From: Dendrobium chrysotoxum
Taxonomy: Eukaryota; Streptophyta; Magnoliopsida; Asparagales; Orchidaceae
Assembly (NCBI GenBank): GCA_019925795.1
Contig: CM034311.1
Span: 42,077,472 to 42,141,471, forward strand
Reading direction: 5' to 3'
DNA: 64,000 nucleotides
Shown piece after piece: positions 1 through 11,160 of the stretch (position 1 is its first letter; each line of letters opens with the position of its first letter). Made by a program: the position numbers and the translations under genes. The notes under the pieces were generated by a model. The model was not told the origin of the DNA and ran no database searches. It saw nothing but the letters and a program-made list of their open reading frames with translations.

Positions 1-1396
1 TCCGTAAACAAGTTGAGGAGATTTGATAGACTTAATCCTTCAAGGAGGAGGTAGGAATGGCTACAGTGAGCAAAACTTCAATGCTGCCAAGATCTTCCCA
101 TTGGAAGCCGGAACATACCTCTACTCAGTGTGAGGATCACTGAATTTGAGGAAGAGTTCAGGATTCTTTGAGGTGATATGTTGTCCTCAAATGAAGAGGT
201 GGCAGTTTGTCAGGATAAGGTTGAGGAAACTAGGAAAGATACTTCTCGGACTCTTGATAGAGTAAGTGGCATGTGAGGTTGTGTTTTTGATTTGAGGAGG
301 CCAGTGATCGATTTGCATGGCAAGCTAGAGGACAAACGTTAAGCTGTGGCCGAGTGATCTTTTATGAAATCACCCCTTATACTAGCGATTTCACTTAAAT
401 GTATTGTGTGAAATGTATTCAAGTAGAACAGGAAAGGGGATTCCCATCAAGCTGGGCTCATTCTAAGAGGAAAATAAAGTAGATGAGAAATTACAATAGA
501 GAAAAGTACAATAAGAAGGAATGCATGAGAGAGATAGAGATCGAGGAGTTGCAATAGATTCTAGATATAGTGAGAGGAGTGAGCTCTGAGCAATAGTGAG
601 ATTTTGTTAGAAGCCACTAATGTGATTTTGGTCGAGTCATCTCTTGTATTTCATTCTCAATGTGCCCACATCTTGAGAAGGTTTCTTGCCAAAAAAAAAA
701 GTCTAACTTGTTCATCTCGGCAAATTATTGCGGAGAGTGAATGGGTATTTTGCTTTAATTATTTGATAATTAATTTCAATTTTTAATATTAGTATCATTC
801 ATGAATACGTTAAAATCAATTGAATGTGTTTTATGATAATTTAGAGACATTTTGAATGTTTGGGGTCCCCTCTGTTTGAGATTTTCTATCAATATGGTCA
901 TTATCGGGGTGATGTTGAAGCCGATTTGAATGTACTTTGTGATAATTTTGGAGGCATTTTAAAAATTTAGGGTCCACTCCAGTTGAGGTTTTCTGTCAAC
1001 ACGATCATCATCGGGGCATTTATGGGCAATTTCACTTTATCGGTTGAACCTTGTTGTACCAAAAGAGGATCGGGTTCATTGTTGGTTTTATGCTTGTACT
1101 AGTTGTAAATACCTTGAAGGCCTAATATGAACGTATAAATAAATATCCCGGTCGGCGCTACGATCGTATATTTATTTGATGGTTCGGGCCATGTCGACTC
1201 CTATTTATTCACATAGAAAGATCGAGCTCGAACTTAAGTTCATTTTTTGACTCACGCAACATCCTCAGATGTCACGTGTGTGTATACAACACGCTCGTCA
1301 AGGCCCATGGGGGTATTTAATTGCATATATTTTCATACGCCACATTTGCATGCTTGCATATGCACTTACACTTTCATCTACATGTTACTATGCTCA
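1..1396. other. non-coding repeat-derived DNA
   Basis: No supported gene. Short ORFs here have no recognisable domain. Two imperfect tandem units lie at about 832-925 and 940-1020; both carry a 'gataattt..gaggcatttt' type block followed by 'ggggt' and 'tcatcatcgggg' or a close variant. From about 1320 the sequence is rich in TGCATG/ATGCAT-type steps, like the stretch at 11.7-11.9 kb. It is probably old retroelement DNA, but no LTR ends or coding domain could be set. Confidence 0.45.
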
Positions 1397-2459
1397 CATA
1401 TGTACTTGTATATTTGTATTTATGCATGTATGTTGGCATTTTGCATGTTGTGCTTAAATATGCAATGTAGTGGTTTAATGTGCTAATATTGCGTATGATA
1501 TATTTGCATGATTGTTTGTGTTGGAGAGCGGATTTTGAAAAATTTAGTTTTCTTTGGGGAATTTGATTCTTTGAATTCAAATTTCAATTCTAAAGTCGAA
1601 CATCTCGTTAGGGATAATATCCCGCCTCAAAAGGAGAATATAAAATCCCCCAATGGGTTCAGACCTAGAATTATAAATTCTCTCCTGAATGTCGTAGTTT
1701 GATTTAAGGGAGAACTACATATGACCCTGGAGGGTCTAAATGAAGTTCAACTAAATATCAAACCACGATAATCATGAGAAATGATCATTAACTTCATATT
1801 CAAATTGGTCTTAACAAATGATATATCTCCCTGAAGGAAGAAGATATCATTTATTAGTAATCATTCGAATATGAGGATAACGATCGTCAATTTTAATTAT
1901 GAGTTTCCCAAAGAAGATTGATTCTGAATTTTTGAAATTAATTTTTGAAAATGTTTAGCTTTCTTTGAGAAATTTAGTTCAAGACTTCAATCTCAAAATC
2001 GAACACTTCATTACGAATGATATATTGCCTCAAGAGACAAAAATATCATTCCTTAATAAATTCATAAAATGAAATTGAAAGCTTCACCTTGGCTATGATA
2101 ATCAGATTTAAGAGATAATAACATATAACCCCAAATGGTCAATATGATGTTCTATCGAGTATCTGATTATAATAACCTAGGAGAGAGATCATTATTTTCA
2201 TATTCGAAACCATGATGATAAACAATATATCTCCCTAAGGGGAGAAGATATCACTTATTATCAATTGTTTGAATATGACGATAATGATCGTTGTTGACTT
2301 AATTTTATCAAAGAAGACCAATTGAGTTTTAAAAATTAATTTGTCAAAATCGATGTGGGTTCTAAATCTCCTACGAGCGCAAGCCCTCGTAGTTAATTAC
2401 ATCATGGGAGACCGGAATCTCCTACGAAAACTTTCGATTAAAATAACGACAGGAATTTT
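1397..2459 (+). repeat. 1.06-kb direct duplication, copy A
   Basis: This segment reappears almost unchanged at 4530-5591 (offset about 3133). The copies differ by scattered substitutions and a few one-base indels, by eye a few percent. Each copy contains two diverged tandem monomers of about 400 bp (here about 1545-1948 and 1955-2345), recognisable by the recurring 'tttctttg.gaa', 'cgaaca.ttc', 'gatatatctccct' and 'gaagatatca' blocks. No coding potential is recognised. The pararetrovirus remnant begins right after this copy. Confidence 0.9.
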
Positions 2460-2503
2460 AACTATTTTCTGAGCAATCAGATGGTGTGACCGCAATCAGA
2501 TGG

Positions 2504-2710
2504 TGTGACCCCAAGACCACCGATCCAAACTATTTTCTGGGGTTAAAATTCCTGTTAAGTTCCTGAATGATCTTGATTCCCCTGTTCATCTCAGACCAGC
2601 GCCTATCATTTTCGGCGATCTTTTAGGTCACACAGATTACTGGCTGAGAATCAAGGTTCCGCGTGATACCAGATAGAAAATAGTTTGGATCGGTGGTCTT
2701 GGGGTCACAC
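2504..2710. repeat. inverted repeat around the primer site
   Basis: The arm at 2504-2540 (gtgtgaccccaagaccacc...tctgg) is the reverse complement of 2669-2710, apart from two extra bases in the second arm. The loop is about 128 bp and the primer-site motif lies at its edge. Either this is a leader-type hairpin, as pararetroviral leaders are highly folded, or it is a rearranged inverted fragment. A short direct duplication of 'gcaatcagatggtgtgacc' also lies next to the left arm (about 2474-2510). Confidence 0.75.
2661..2671 (-). other. candidate tRNA-Met primer-binding site
   Basis: The minus strand reads TGGTATCACGC. The first eight bases match the conserved tRNA-Met complement TGGTATCA used by Caulimoviridae and many LTR elements; the rest of the motif has diverged. 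It lies about 190 bases downstream of the viral TATA box on the same strand, a plausible place for the leader. Confidence 0.55.
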
Positions 2711-2858
2711 AGAACTTTAACCACAAGATGGATAAGAACAAAGAACAATACAACTAAAGAAAACTGAAACTTGCAATTAAAACTTGAATAAACTTATAAA
2801 CAGAGAAGAAAACTCTCAGAGTCATTCCGGTGTGTTTTCAACTCATCACACAAATGCC

Positions 2859-2865
2859 TTATATA
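2859..2865 (-). promoter_or_regulatory. pararetroviral TATA box
   Basis: The minus strand reads CCTATATAAGG, a strong TATA box. It lies after the end of the polyprotein frame (3046) and before the candidate primer site (2671), where the genome-length transcript of this virus group starts. Whether it is still active cannot be told from sequence. Confidence 0.6.
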
Positions 2866-3045
2866 GGCTAAAACGGATCTGAAACCATCCTTGATTACTA
2901 GGGGCGGCCCATGATTTTCTAAGGTGGTTTTAGTACAAGTGGGGCTGCATCCAACGCATCCACTTACAGAAAGGTCGTAAAGGTACAAATAATGGCTTAT
3001 AAGCCATGTGCAAAAGTAAAACTTAAGGACCGAATGATTCGGTGC

Positions 3046-4253
3046 TTATTGAGTGCTGGGCCCACTGTGCTTCCTTTCAGATATTATCACCATCTGATTG
3101 CTCGGTAAGATTACCGACTCGTTCAACAATGGCTGAGATTTCTTGTTCGTGCTGAAGTAGTGCTGGGCAGATGTCTCTCCAAATGTTATCACTTCCTCCA
3201 CTAATTTTTCTGCAGAAATTGAATTTACATTTGTAAATTCGTTGGAGGGTACAGAGATTTTTGATGACCAGAAAAGCCTGGTCTCACTCGATGGCACGGG
3301 CTTGAGCTCGTAATTCAGTGAACCGGTCCATTCTGATACGAGGTCGACTGAGTTCTTTAATGGTAGCCTCGTATTTTTGAAATGTAGTGAGCGGTCGTCC
3401 TTGTCGTTTTGGACTTTCCTGAAAGCACTTAGCAAAGGCTTCTTTGTCCGTATCTTCCAAGGGACTGATTCCTTTCTTCGGCGGGCTAGAGTTGGTTTCT
3501 CTAGTATACTCCTGGTAGCTTTCCTGAATTGCTGCATCATATAGGCTGACTCCTTATTTTTTGGGTCGCCATCGGATGTTATGCGTGGTTCTGTTAGGAA
3601 TGATAGCCTTTCCTTTGGATGAGCTTCCGGATTCCATTCCTGTAAAGCTTTAGAAATAAGTTCCTCGGTGGCTTTTCCTGCAAACAAAAGATATGTTAGT
3701 CGTGATAAATTGTCAGCGAGGATATTGTTCTTCCCATCTATATGCTCAAAGTGGATTGTGATCCCCAATCCATTTATGTAGTCTGTGAAAGAAAGCCACC
3801 GAACTCTGGAAGGTTTATTCTGAGCCGTTTTATTGTAGAAAGCAATTATGGCCTGGCAGTCTGTTCAGAGTGTAATTTTGCGCTTATCAAGATAATGAAT
3901 TTTTAACGCGCTAAGGCTTTCCATACAAGCATAGATTTCAGCGTCAATGGAGGATTTAACTGTAGGAAATTTGTCGCTGGCATGTGCGAATACTCGTTCA
4001 GTACTTTTCAGATCTTCCTTTTTATTCTTCCACTTGCAGACGCCTCCCCAACCTTCCATACAACCGTCTGTTTCAAGGATTATATAAGCATTTTCGGGAG
4101 AGATTTGTAGATCTGGTAGTTGTTGCACTATCTCCTTGATTTTTCGGACTAGTTTCCAGTCATGATCTTTCATGCGTTTATCCCCGTGAGGAGATGTTTT
4201 CTGATACAGGGGTCCAAGAAGTGTACCAAGATTTGAAATGTATGACCGTGCGT
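3046..4253 (-). pseudogene. pararetroviral polyprotein 3' part: RT end, RNase H and C-terminal region (broken)
   Basis: Entering from 4253 on the minus strand, the frame first shows the last part of the reverse transcriptase/connection segment and runs into an RNase H domain. The first catalytic aspartate sits in an ETDG motif followed by GWGG, a combination typical of badnaviral RNase H. A TGA at 3865-3867 interrupts the domain. The same frame then stays open to the stop at 3046-3048, passing another RNase H block with the HIDG and ADNLSR motifs and a Lys/Arg/Ser-rich tail. The RNase H would degrade RNA in RNA-DNA hybrids during virus replication; this copy cannot make it intact. Confidence 0.85.
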
Positions 4254-4512
4254 AATTAAGGAGATGCCATGCGATGCCAGGTAGTTTGCAGCTCCAGTAA
4301 TATTGTAGCGAAAACCGGCGTGGCTAGTGTTGGTTAGGCGACCAACTAATGCTCTTGAGATGAGCATATTGCTTTATTCGCCCTGCCATGCCTCATAGCT
4401 GTGGGTCATGATAACTACTTCAATATAGTTGAGGAAGTCGTGGATGGAGAGCATCAGGTCTGGAGCGATATAAACAAGCTGTACGCCCGCAGATAGGTCT
4501 ACTTCCATTGTA
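4254..4512 (-). pseudogene. pararetroviral movement-protein fragment
   Basis: The minus-strand frame from about 4512 to 4254 carries movement-domain hallmarks: GVQLVYIAPD near its start, an LVGRLTNT block and a following Gly-Phe-Tyr stretch. In badnaviruses this domain lies at the N-terminal end of the polyprotein and widens plasmodesmata for cell-to-cell spread. Here it runs straight into reverse-transcriptase/RNase H sequence in a different frame at about 4240-4260, so several kilobases in between have been deleted. There is no viral start codon or upstream part; host repeat copy B begins at 4530. Confidence 0.8.
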
Positions 4513-4529
4513 TCAATCATAGTTTGGAT

Positions 4530-5591
4530 CATATGTACTTGTATATTTGTATTTATGCATGTATATTGGCATTTTGCATGTTGTGCTTAAATATGCAATG
4601 TAGTGGTTTAATGTGCTAATATTGCGTATGATATATTTGCATGAATGTTTGTGTTGGAGAGCGGATTTTAAAAAATTTAGTTTTCTTTGGGGAATTTGAT
4701 TCTTTGAATTCAAATTTCAATTCTAAAGTCGAACATCTCGTTAGGGATAATATCCTGCCTCAAAAGGCGAATATAAAATCCCCCAATGGGTTCAGACCTA
4801 GAATTATAAATTCTCTCCTGAATGTCGTAGTTCGATTTAAGGGAGAACTATATATGACCCTGGAGGGTCTAAATGAAGTTCAACTAAAAATCAAACCACG
4901 ATAATCATGAGAAATGATCATTAACTTCGTATTCAAATTAGTCTTAACAAATGATATATCTCCCCGAAGGAAGAAGATATCATTTATTAGTAATCATTCG
5001 AATATGAGGATAACGATCGTCAATTTTAATTATGAGTTTCCCAAAGAAGATTGATTCTGAATTTTTGAAATTAATTTTTGAAATGTTTAGCTTTCTTTGA
5101 GAAATTTAGTTCAAGACTTCAATTTCAAAATCGAACACTTCATTACGAATGATATATTGCCTCAAGAGACAAAAATATCATTCCTTAATAAATTCATAAA
5201 ATGAAATTGAAAGCTTCACCTTGGCTATGATAATCAGATTTAAGAGATAACAACATATAACCCCAAATGGTCAATATGATGTTCTATCGAGTATCTGATT
5301 ATAATAACCTAGGAGAGAGATAACTATTTTCATATTCGAAACCATGATGATAAACAATATACCTCCCTAAGGGGAGAAGATATCACTTATTATCAATTAT
5401 TTGAATATGACGATAATGATCGTTGTTGACTTAATTTTATCAAAGAAGACCAATTGAGTTTTAAAAATTAATTTTTGAAAATCGATGTGGGTTCTAAATT
5501 TCCTACGAGCGCAAGCCCTCGTAGTTAATTACATCATGGGAGGCCGGAATCTCCTACGAAAACTTTCGATTAAAATAACGGCAGAAATTTT
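4530..5591 (+). repeat. 1.06-kb direct duplication, copy B
   Basis: Second copy of 1397-2459. Similarity starts at 'catatgtacttg' directly after the viral fragment and ends in 'aatttt' at 5591, beyond which the sequence continues as unique host DNA. It contains the same two ~400-bp internal monomers (about 4678-5075 and 5085-5470). Confidence 0.9.
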
Positions 5592-8150
5592 GTTTAAAGA
5601 TTTCAAAGAGTGGGTATTAAAAGAGGATGAATTTGGATTTTGAAAAGAGATTGGATCAAATTTTGAATAGTTATTTTTGAGTCAAGGGAAGAGGGGTAGG
5701 AGACACTTTGGGATTCTGAAACAATTCAGAAGTGTCCCGATTTAAGCTAAGTGTTGGGCTTTAAATTTTGGATTGAAAGAAGATTTAGTTTGAGTTGAGC
5801 ATTTTATTAGAAATTTGGAATTATATTCCCGGAGGTTGGGGTTTTATAATTCAAAATTTGCCCCGGATCCTAGATCTAAATTTAGACACTGGAACACAGT
5901 AGTCCGAACCTAACTAATGCAGTGCAAAAATCTTGACTTACCCCGACCTGGATTGGGGAGCCAGCTAAACTACCTAAGCGCTTCAAAATCATAAGTCTGG
6001 TCTTTTAATGTAGAGTGATTAGGGACGTTGTTTAAGATTGATTTAAAGAGTTGGGGTCGACATCTAGAGCAGATTCCTAATTGACCCATTTGACTTATGT
6101 TGGGTGAAAATGCTAAAATAAATGCAATTAAAATTTTAGACACACTTTCTAGTTGATTTTTAATGCAATGCATGCTGATCGACTCGATTAAAATGCATAA
6201 AATGGAATGAAGAAATTTTAAAAAAACTTAAAAATAGTTTTTATCCTAGAGTGCACAGACTCCCCTTGACAGATCTGCACCCTCATAGGCCAGGTGGTCT
6301 GCCAGAACCCACATGCGGGAATGTGCCTAACAAATGGAAAGAATAATGCAGCAATTATGAAATGAGAACTCACGGCGGCCCCGGGCTTACTTCTTAAGAG
6401 CGTTAGAGTTTCTATGTTATCTTAAAATTTTTATTAGAGTTTAAGTAAAAGAATTTTTTTCATACCCTCACGAGCCTCCGCGTATCCAGATTAAAACAAA
6501 AGCGACATGCAAGCGCCAAAAAATTAGAAAAAATAGGTAATCTATACGCAATCAAATCAAATCAAAATATATTAAATAATTAAATTAATTATATAAATAT
6601 CTATATGCAAATTGTCTTGCTTATTACAACCCAGATTTACATAAATTAAAAGTGGCCGGGCACCACTGACAACAACCCGGATTCTAATCCTAATACAGAC
6701 GCCAGTGACTTTGAGTGAGATACTCTTTGTCTTCAACTCCTCGGTCTTCTCCTCTTCGAGCTCCTTGGATTCTTCGTGGCTGGATACCCAAATAGAAAAG
6801 GGAACTCTTCCCTCGAGGGGAAGGTTACTCTTTCCACTTTAGGTAGTAAAGTGAACCAAATTTGGATTTCCAAATGAAAAAAAAGATTATCCCTCTAAGG
6901 GGTATCATTTTCTCTTTGGAATCCAACCTTTGAATCTATGTATCTCGACTCAAATGTGTACTTTCACAACTTAGTTCTCAAACAAATTACATATATATAG
7001 AAATGAAAATTCTAGACTCTCCTGCAGGGTTATCCTAAGTATTTAAATATTAAATCATATCCCAAGCAGTTATATGTATATATATACAGAAAAGTAAACG
7101 CACTTGACCACGCTCTTTTTATTTGGGGGCTAAGCAGCTGAAGCACCTGTAGTATTTATATTTATTATTTATTTAGCCCCCTTTATTGCCCTGCATGAGC
7201 GTGGCCACCTGCAGAAAACTCAGTGAGCATCCAGAACGATCCTAACATAAGAGTAATCTAATCGCCCATCACATCAATTCACAGAGTCCAGTAAAGAAAG
7301 TAAGCAAACACATCAATCAATTTCAATCATAACATGCAATGAACACTCGAAAAACCCGGCACACAGCAAAAAAGTAAATACCGGCCTAGCCTACATCTAG
7401 AGTCGGTTGTCCTAGCAAACCATCTAAAGTGTGTGTAGAAGATCGTGTGGCTGAGGTAGGTCCTATGCTGGGTAATCTGTTGAAGTTGTTTAAAGTTTGA
7501 GTTTGTTAAAGGCTGAAAGGGAGCTTTATGTTTGAGTTTAAGTATTAATGTATTAAATTTTGATTTGGATACATTTTAATTGTTAAATGATTACTACCTT
7601 TGTTTCTCACCGAGGCCGTGAAATTTATTTCACCTTCTTTGGGGCTAAGTTAATAGCCTCGTAGGCCTGGGTTACCCAGTAGCAATCAGGGTTTATTAAG
7701 TTTATTTAGTTTGTTGGAAGTTAAAAGATCGAATAATTTTAAAAGTTAAATTAATTTATGTTTTCTATCAATAGGTTCGTGGCGTTGTGTCACCAGGCTC
7801 GAGGAACCAGGCCTTCTTAGGACGCGTAGCCCCGCAGCCCGAAGTAGTTCATCCTAAAAATCTTGTTAATGTAGTTGAATTAAGGAATTTAATTTTTTTA
7901 AATAATTAAGAGTAACTTAATTTTGATGTTTAACACTCCATTGAATTCATTCGTGGCGTTGTGCCACCAGGCTTAGGACACTTAGCCCCGCAGCTCGGAG
8001 TAGTCCATCCAATAAACTTCATCTTTGGAGTGATTGTTGTATATTTGAGTGTTGGTTGAGTGTTTTATTAATCAAACTATAGTTTTCTAAAATTTTAATG
8101 AATTATTGAATTTTTGGAATTCATTGGAATTATTTAATTATGTTAATTAA
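5592..8150. other. non-coding, old repeat DNA with two 'gtggcgttgtg.caccaggct' boxes
   Basis: No gene is supported. The block 'tcgtggcgttgtg(t/c)caccaggct...agccccgcagc(c/t)cg(a/g)agtag' occurs at about 7778-7847 and again at about 7951-8010. A related 'cctcgtaggcctgggttaccc' stretch lies at about 7658-7680. These look like subrepeats of a decayed LTR retrotransposon, but no LTR pair, primer site or protein domain could be recognised. Confidence 0.4.
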
Positions 8151-11100
8151 AGGGGTCAAAAGTTGACTTTTTAAATTAAAGTTAGTTTTACAAGTTTCAG
8201 ATTTTTAATAAATATTAGACCTTATGATGAGTAGTTAGACTGTTAGCATACTCAATTTGGAGTTTTCTATGAAAAGTTATGATTTTTCGAAGTTTGGACC
8301 TAAATTTGAACTACGGTTGACCGAAAAGTTGACTTTTTGACTTTGACCAGATTTTGGAGGTTTGAAATTTTTAGAAAATACTAGACTTTCATTGGAGTTA
8401 ATTGACACTAAGTTTGTTCAATTTGAATGTTTTTGTAATTAGTTATGAATTTTTAAAGTTCTCTTAATTATTGAATTTTTAAAATTACTTAATTAGGAAG
8501 GTTTTGATCATTTTGATCCAAACTCATTCCAAAATGTATGGAATCACTCCCAAAGGTCAGGGATGACCCATGGGAGCATTTCCAAGTGTTTGAAAATTAT
8601 TTGAGATTTTTAATGGTTGATTTTCATTAAAAATTTAATTAAAGTTGAATTAGGAATCCAGTCAAGGGATTTTTATTTTTCCTAGGTAGAGAGCTAAGTT
8701 TTGGTCAATTAATTTAGATTTATTACATTTTTTTGAATTTTTTAGGTCCTTAAAAGGGTTGAAACTTTAGGTAATTAATTTTCTAACATAATGTCCTCCA
8801 AATTCAATGAAATTTAAACCTAAGATTCATGATGTCACTAAGTTTTTTGTGTTCAAATTTCACCCATATTGGGTGCATGTTTAATTTCCTATGATTTTTC
8901 TAAGTTCCTAGACCTTGACCCATAATTTTTGTACTTAAGTGACACTAATGTTTGAATAGGTCCAAAATTTGGTGTATCTAACCCTTACAGCAAAACACAT
9001 ATACCATAAAAATTTCAAAGCCTATTTCTATGTGTTTTGAAAGAAATGAATTTTTAAAGTTTTAGGTCAAAATATGATTTAGAGCTTTAAAAATTATATT
9101 TGCCAAAATACAGTCATGAATAAGAGCCAAGAAAAATCTGGGATGTAAGGAACATCCTCAGGTATGCCCTGACCAAATTTGAGTTAAATTGGATCACTGA
9201 ATTATGAGTTATCAAGAAAATTTAATTTTTAATAAAAAAATAATATCTCAAAATACAGTGGTCCAATTTTAATGAAATAAATTTTAAAATAAATTTGGGC
9301 TCGAGACGATTCCAACGAGCCAAAGAACATCAAATTTGGACAAGATATGACTTTTTGGCGATTTTCTAAAGTTTCAGCCGTTTCTTTGAATTAAGGATCG
9401 TACTGGACGATATAAATTCATACTATACGAACAAAAATCGTATAATACGATTTTTAACACGTGTTCTGAGCGGGAATCGTACAGGTGATCGTACTGTACG
9501 ATCGTGAGATCATACAGTACGTTTGCGCGTGATCTGGAGCGAAATCACAACCGTTTGATCAAAATAAAGGGAATGGACGGCCGTGATTTCGTCTTCTACC
9601 CATGAATAACCGAAAATTAAACTTAGAAAGCTTTCTAAACATAACATAGGGTAGATTAAATGGAATGAAATTTTAAAAAATCATAAAATGCAATTAAAGA
9701 AGATAAATAAAGTTATTTTTATGTTTAAAAATGCATCACACTTCAAACACATTAAACCCTAGATCTAGGAGCTAGGGTTAAGGATTTACTACTATTTGGT
9801 GAATGGTTTTCGATGTTCAATAGCTTGTTGAGCTTATAGATTGTCCACGAATAATCTTCTAGAAGGAATCGAGGGCTTCCAACGTCTGGATCACGAGCTA
9901 GAGGGGTTGGACGGGCTTCAAGAAAGAGGTAGCCGGAAGCTCGTCGCTGGCGGACTTGACTGGCTGGATTGGACTTAGGAAATGTTGAGGGGTTGCTTGA
10001 GAGCTCAAATGAAGTGAGGGTTAGCTATGGGAGAGCTTGAATAGAGAGAGTGTGAGATGGATAATGAGTGCTCAAAGGGAGGTATTGCCCTATTCATGAG
10101 TGCTGAAGCTAAAGGGACGGCTGGGATTGACTGGGGACCCTCCTTGATGACTGCCACATGTCCCTAAGGTGGTTAGATGGCAGGGGGAAAGCCTACACCA
10201 AACAATTCTCCCATTGGGTACTTTGGGCAAGAGGTGGGGGGACCATTGCCATTTAAGGCTAAACCAACTCTTGAGCTCAGTTTGGAGAGCTTTAGCCCTT
10301 AAACAACAACTCCACAGCAGCTTAGACCAAAGGCTATGAGGTTAAATATGAGATTTGATATTTTGGAAAGGTCTAAAGCTTTGAGTTGACTATCTTGACT
10401 AGTCAAGGGTTAGAAGCCTGATGAGGTGGCATCTAGGTGGCTTCAAAAATCTGGTAGGATGTCTTGGGTTTGATACATGAAGCAAGAGATCAATGTTTGG
10501 AAGAGTTTGCCCACTTAAGAGCTCTATGGAGACTTAGTTTGACTATTTGACTAGTCAAACAGTAAACATGACTGCTGAGGTGGTAGCCAAAAATCAATGC
10601 TAATTAATTGGAGTAGCTTGGATGGGTTTAAGCCTAGGGGATTTGAGCTTGAGTGAAAATGTGAGGGCTCAAGGTAGTTTGACTAAGTTTTGCTGAGTTG
10701 ACTTAGTCAACTTGACCATGGTTTGACCCATGGTAGGCTTAAGAATATTTAAGACATCTAATTGGGTGGATTTGAAAATTTTAAAGTATTGATTTGATCG
10801 AATGGGTTGGATTAACCCATTAAACCCCTTAAGGGCATTTTGGTCAACCATGGTTGACTTGGCCAGCCAGGTCAAACCAAAATGTGAGTTTTGTTTCAGC
10901 ATATTCTTAAAGATGTTTAGGATCCATTGGAGTAGGTTTTGAAGGTTGATATGGGAAGGTCATGTTGAACTTTGGGGAAAGGACCAAAAACCCCTATAAA
11001 GGTCATTTTGGTCATTTTGGCCCCTGGTCAACACTAAGTCAAACTGGGTCCAGCAAAGTGAAGGTTATTGGTCAAAAAGTTATAACAAAAGTCATGAATA

Positions 11101-11160
11101 TGGTTGAAAGGTTTGGAAGGCGTCCCAAGGTCAAATTCCACCGGATGGCAAGTCTAGTGG
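8151..11160. other. non-coding region with clustered TTGAC (W-box core) motifs
   Basis: No coding domain is seen. TTGAC cores occur at 8163, 8317, 8329, 8337 and 8343, and many more TTGAC/GTCAA lie between about 10380 and 11060, several as TTGAC...GTCAA inverted pairs such as 'ttgactagtcaa'. W boxes bind WRKY factors, and many plant LTR promoters carry them, so this may be a decayed LTR promoter. An AT-rich block with repeated ATCGTAC/GTACGAT lies at 9396-9521. Confidence 0.35.
9396..9521. repeat. palindromic ATCGTAC/GTACGAT block
   Basis: Within 126 bp there are repeated half-sites of ATCGTAC and GTACGAT, including the perfect 17-bp palindrome GATCGTACTGTACGATC at 9487-9503 and near-palindromes such as 'atcgtataatacgat'. 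No known regulator site was recognised. It may be a protein-binding array or a fragment of a transposon end. Confidence 0.6.

Larger units (their letters stand above)
2460..4529 (-). mobile_element. endogenous pararetrovirus remnant (badnavirus-like)
   Basis: Read on the minus strand the order is movement-protein fragment, then the end of the reverse transcriptase and RNase H, the polyprotein C-terminal region, an intergenic promoter with a TATA box, and a tRNA-Met-type primer site. This is the circularly permuted order expected of an integrated Caulimoviridae copy. Most of the polyprotein (coat, protease, nearly all of the reverse transcriptase) is missing. The copy sits exactly between the two 1.06-kb direct repeats. 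It is broken by an internal deletion, a frame change and a stop, so it cannot encode a working virus. Confidence 0.85.

Noticed and set aside
2460..4529. Functional virus or functional host RNase H gene
   Set aside because: Most of the polyprotein is missing, the frames are mismatched at the internal junction, and a stop interrupts the RNase H.
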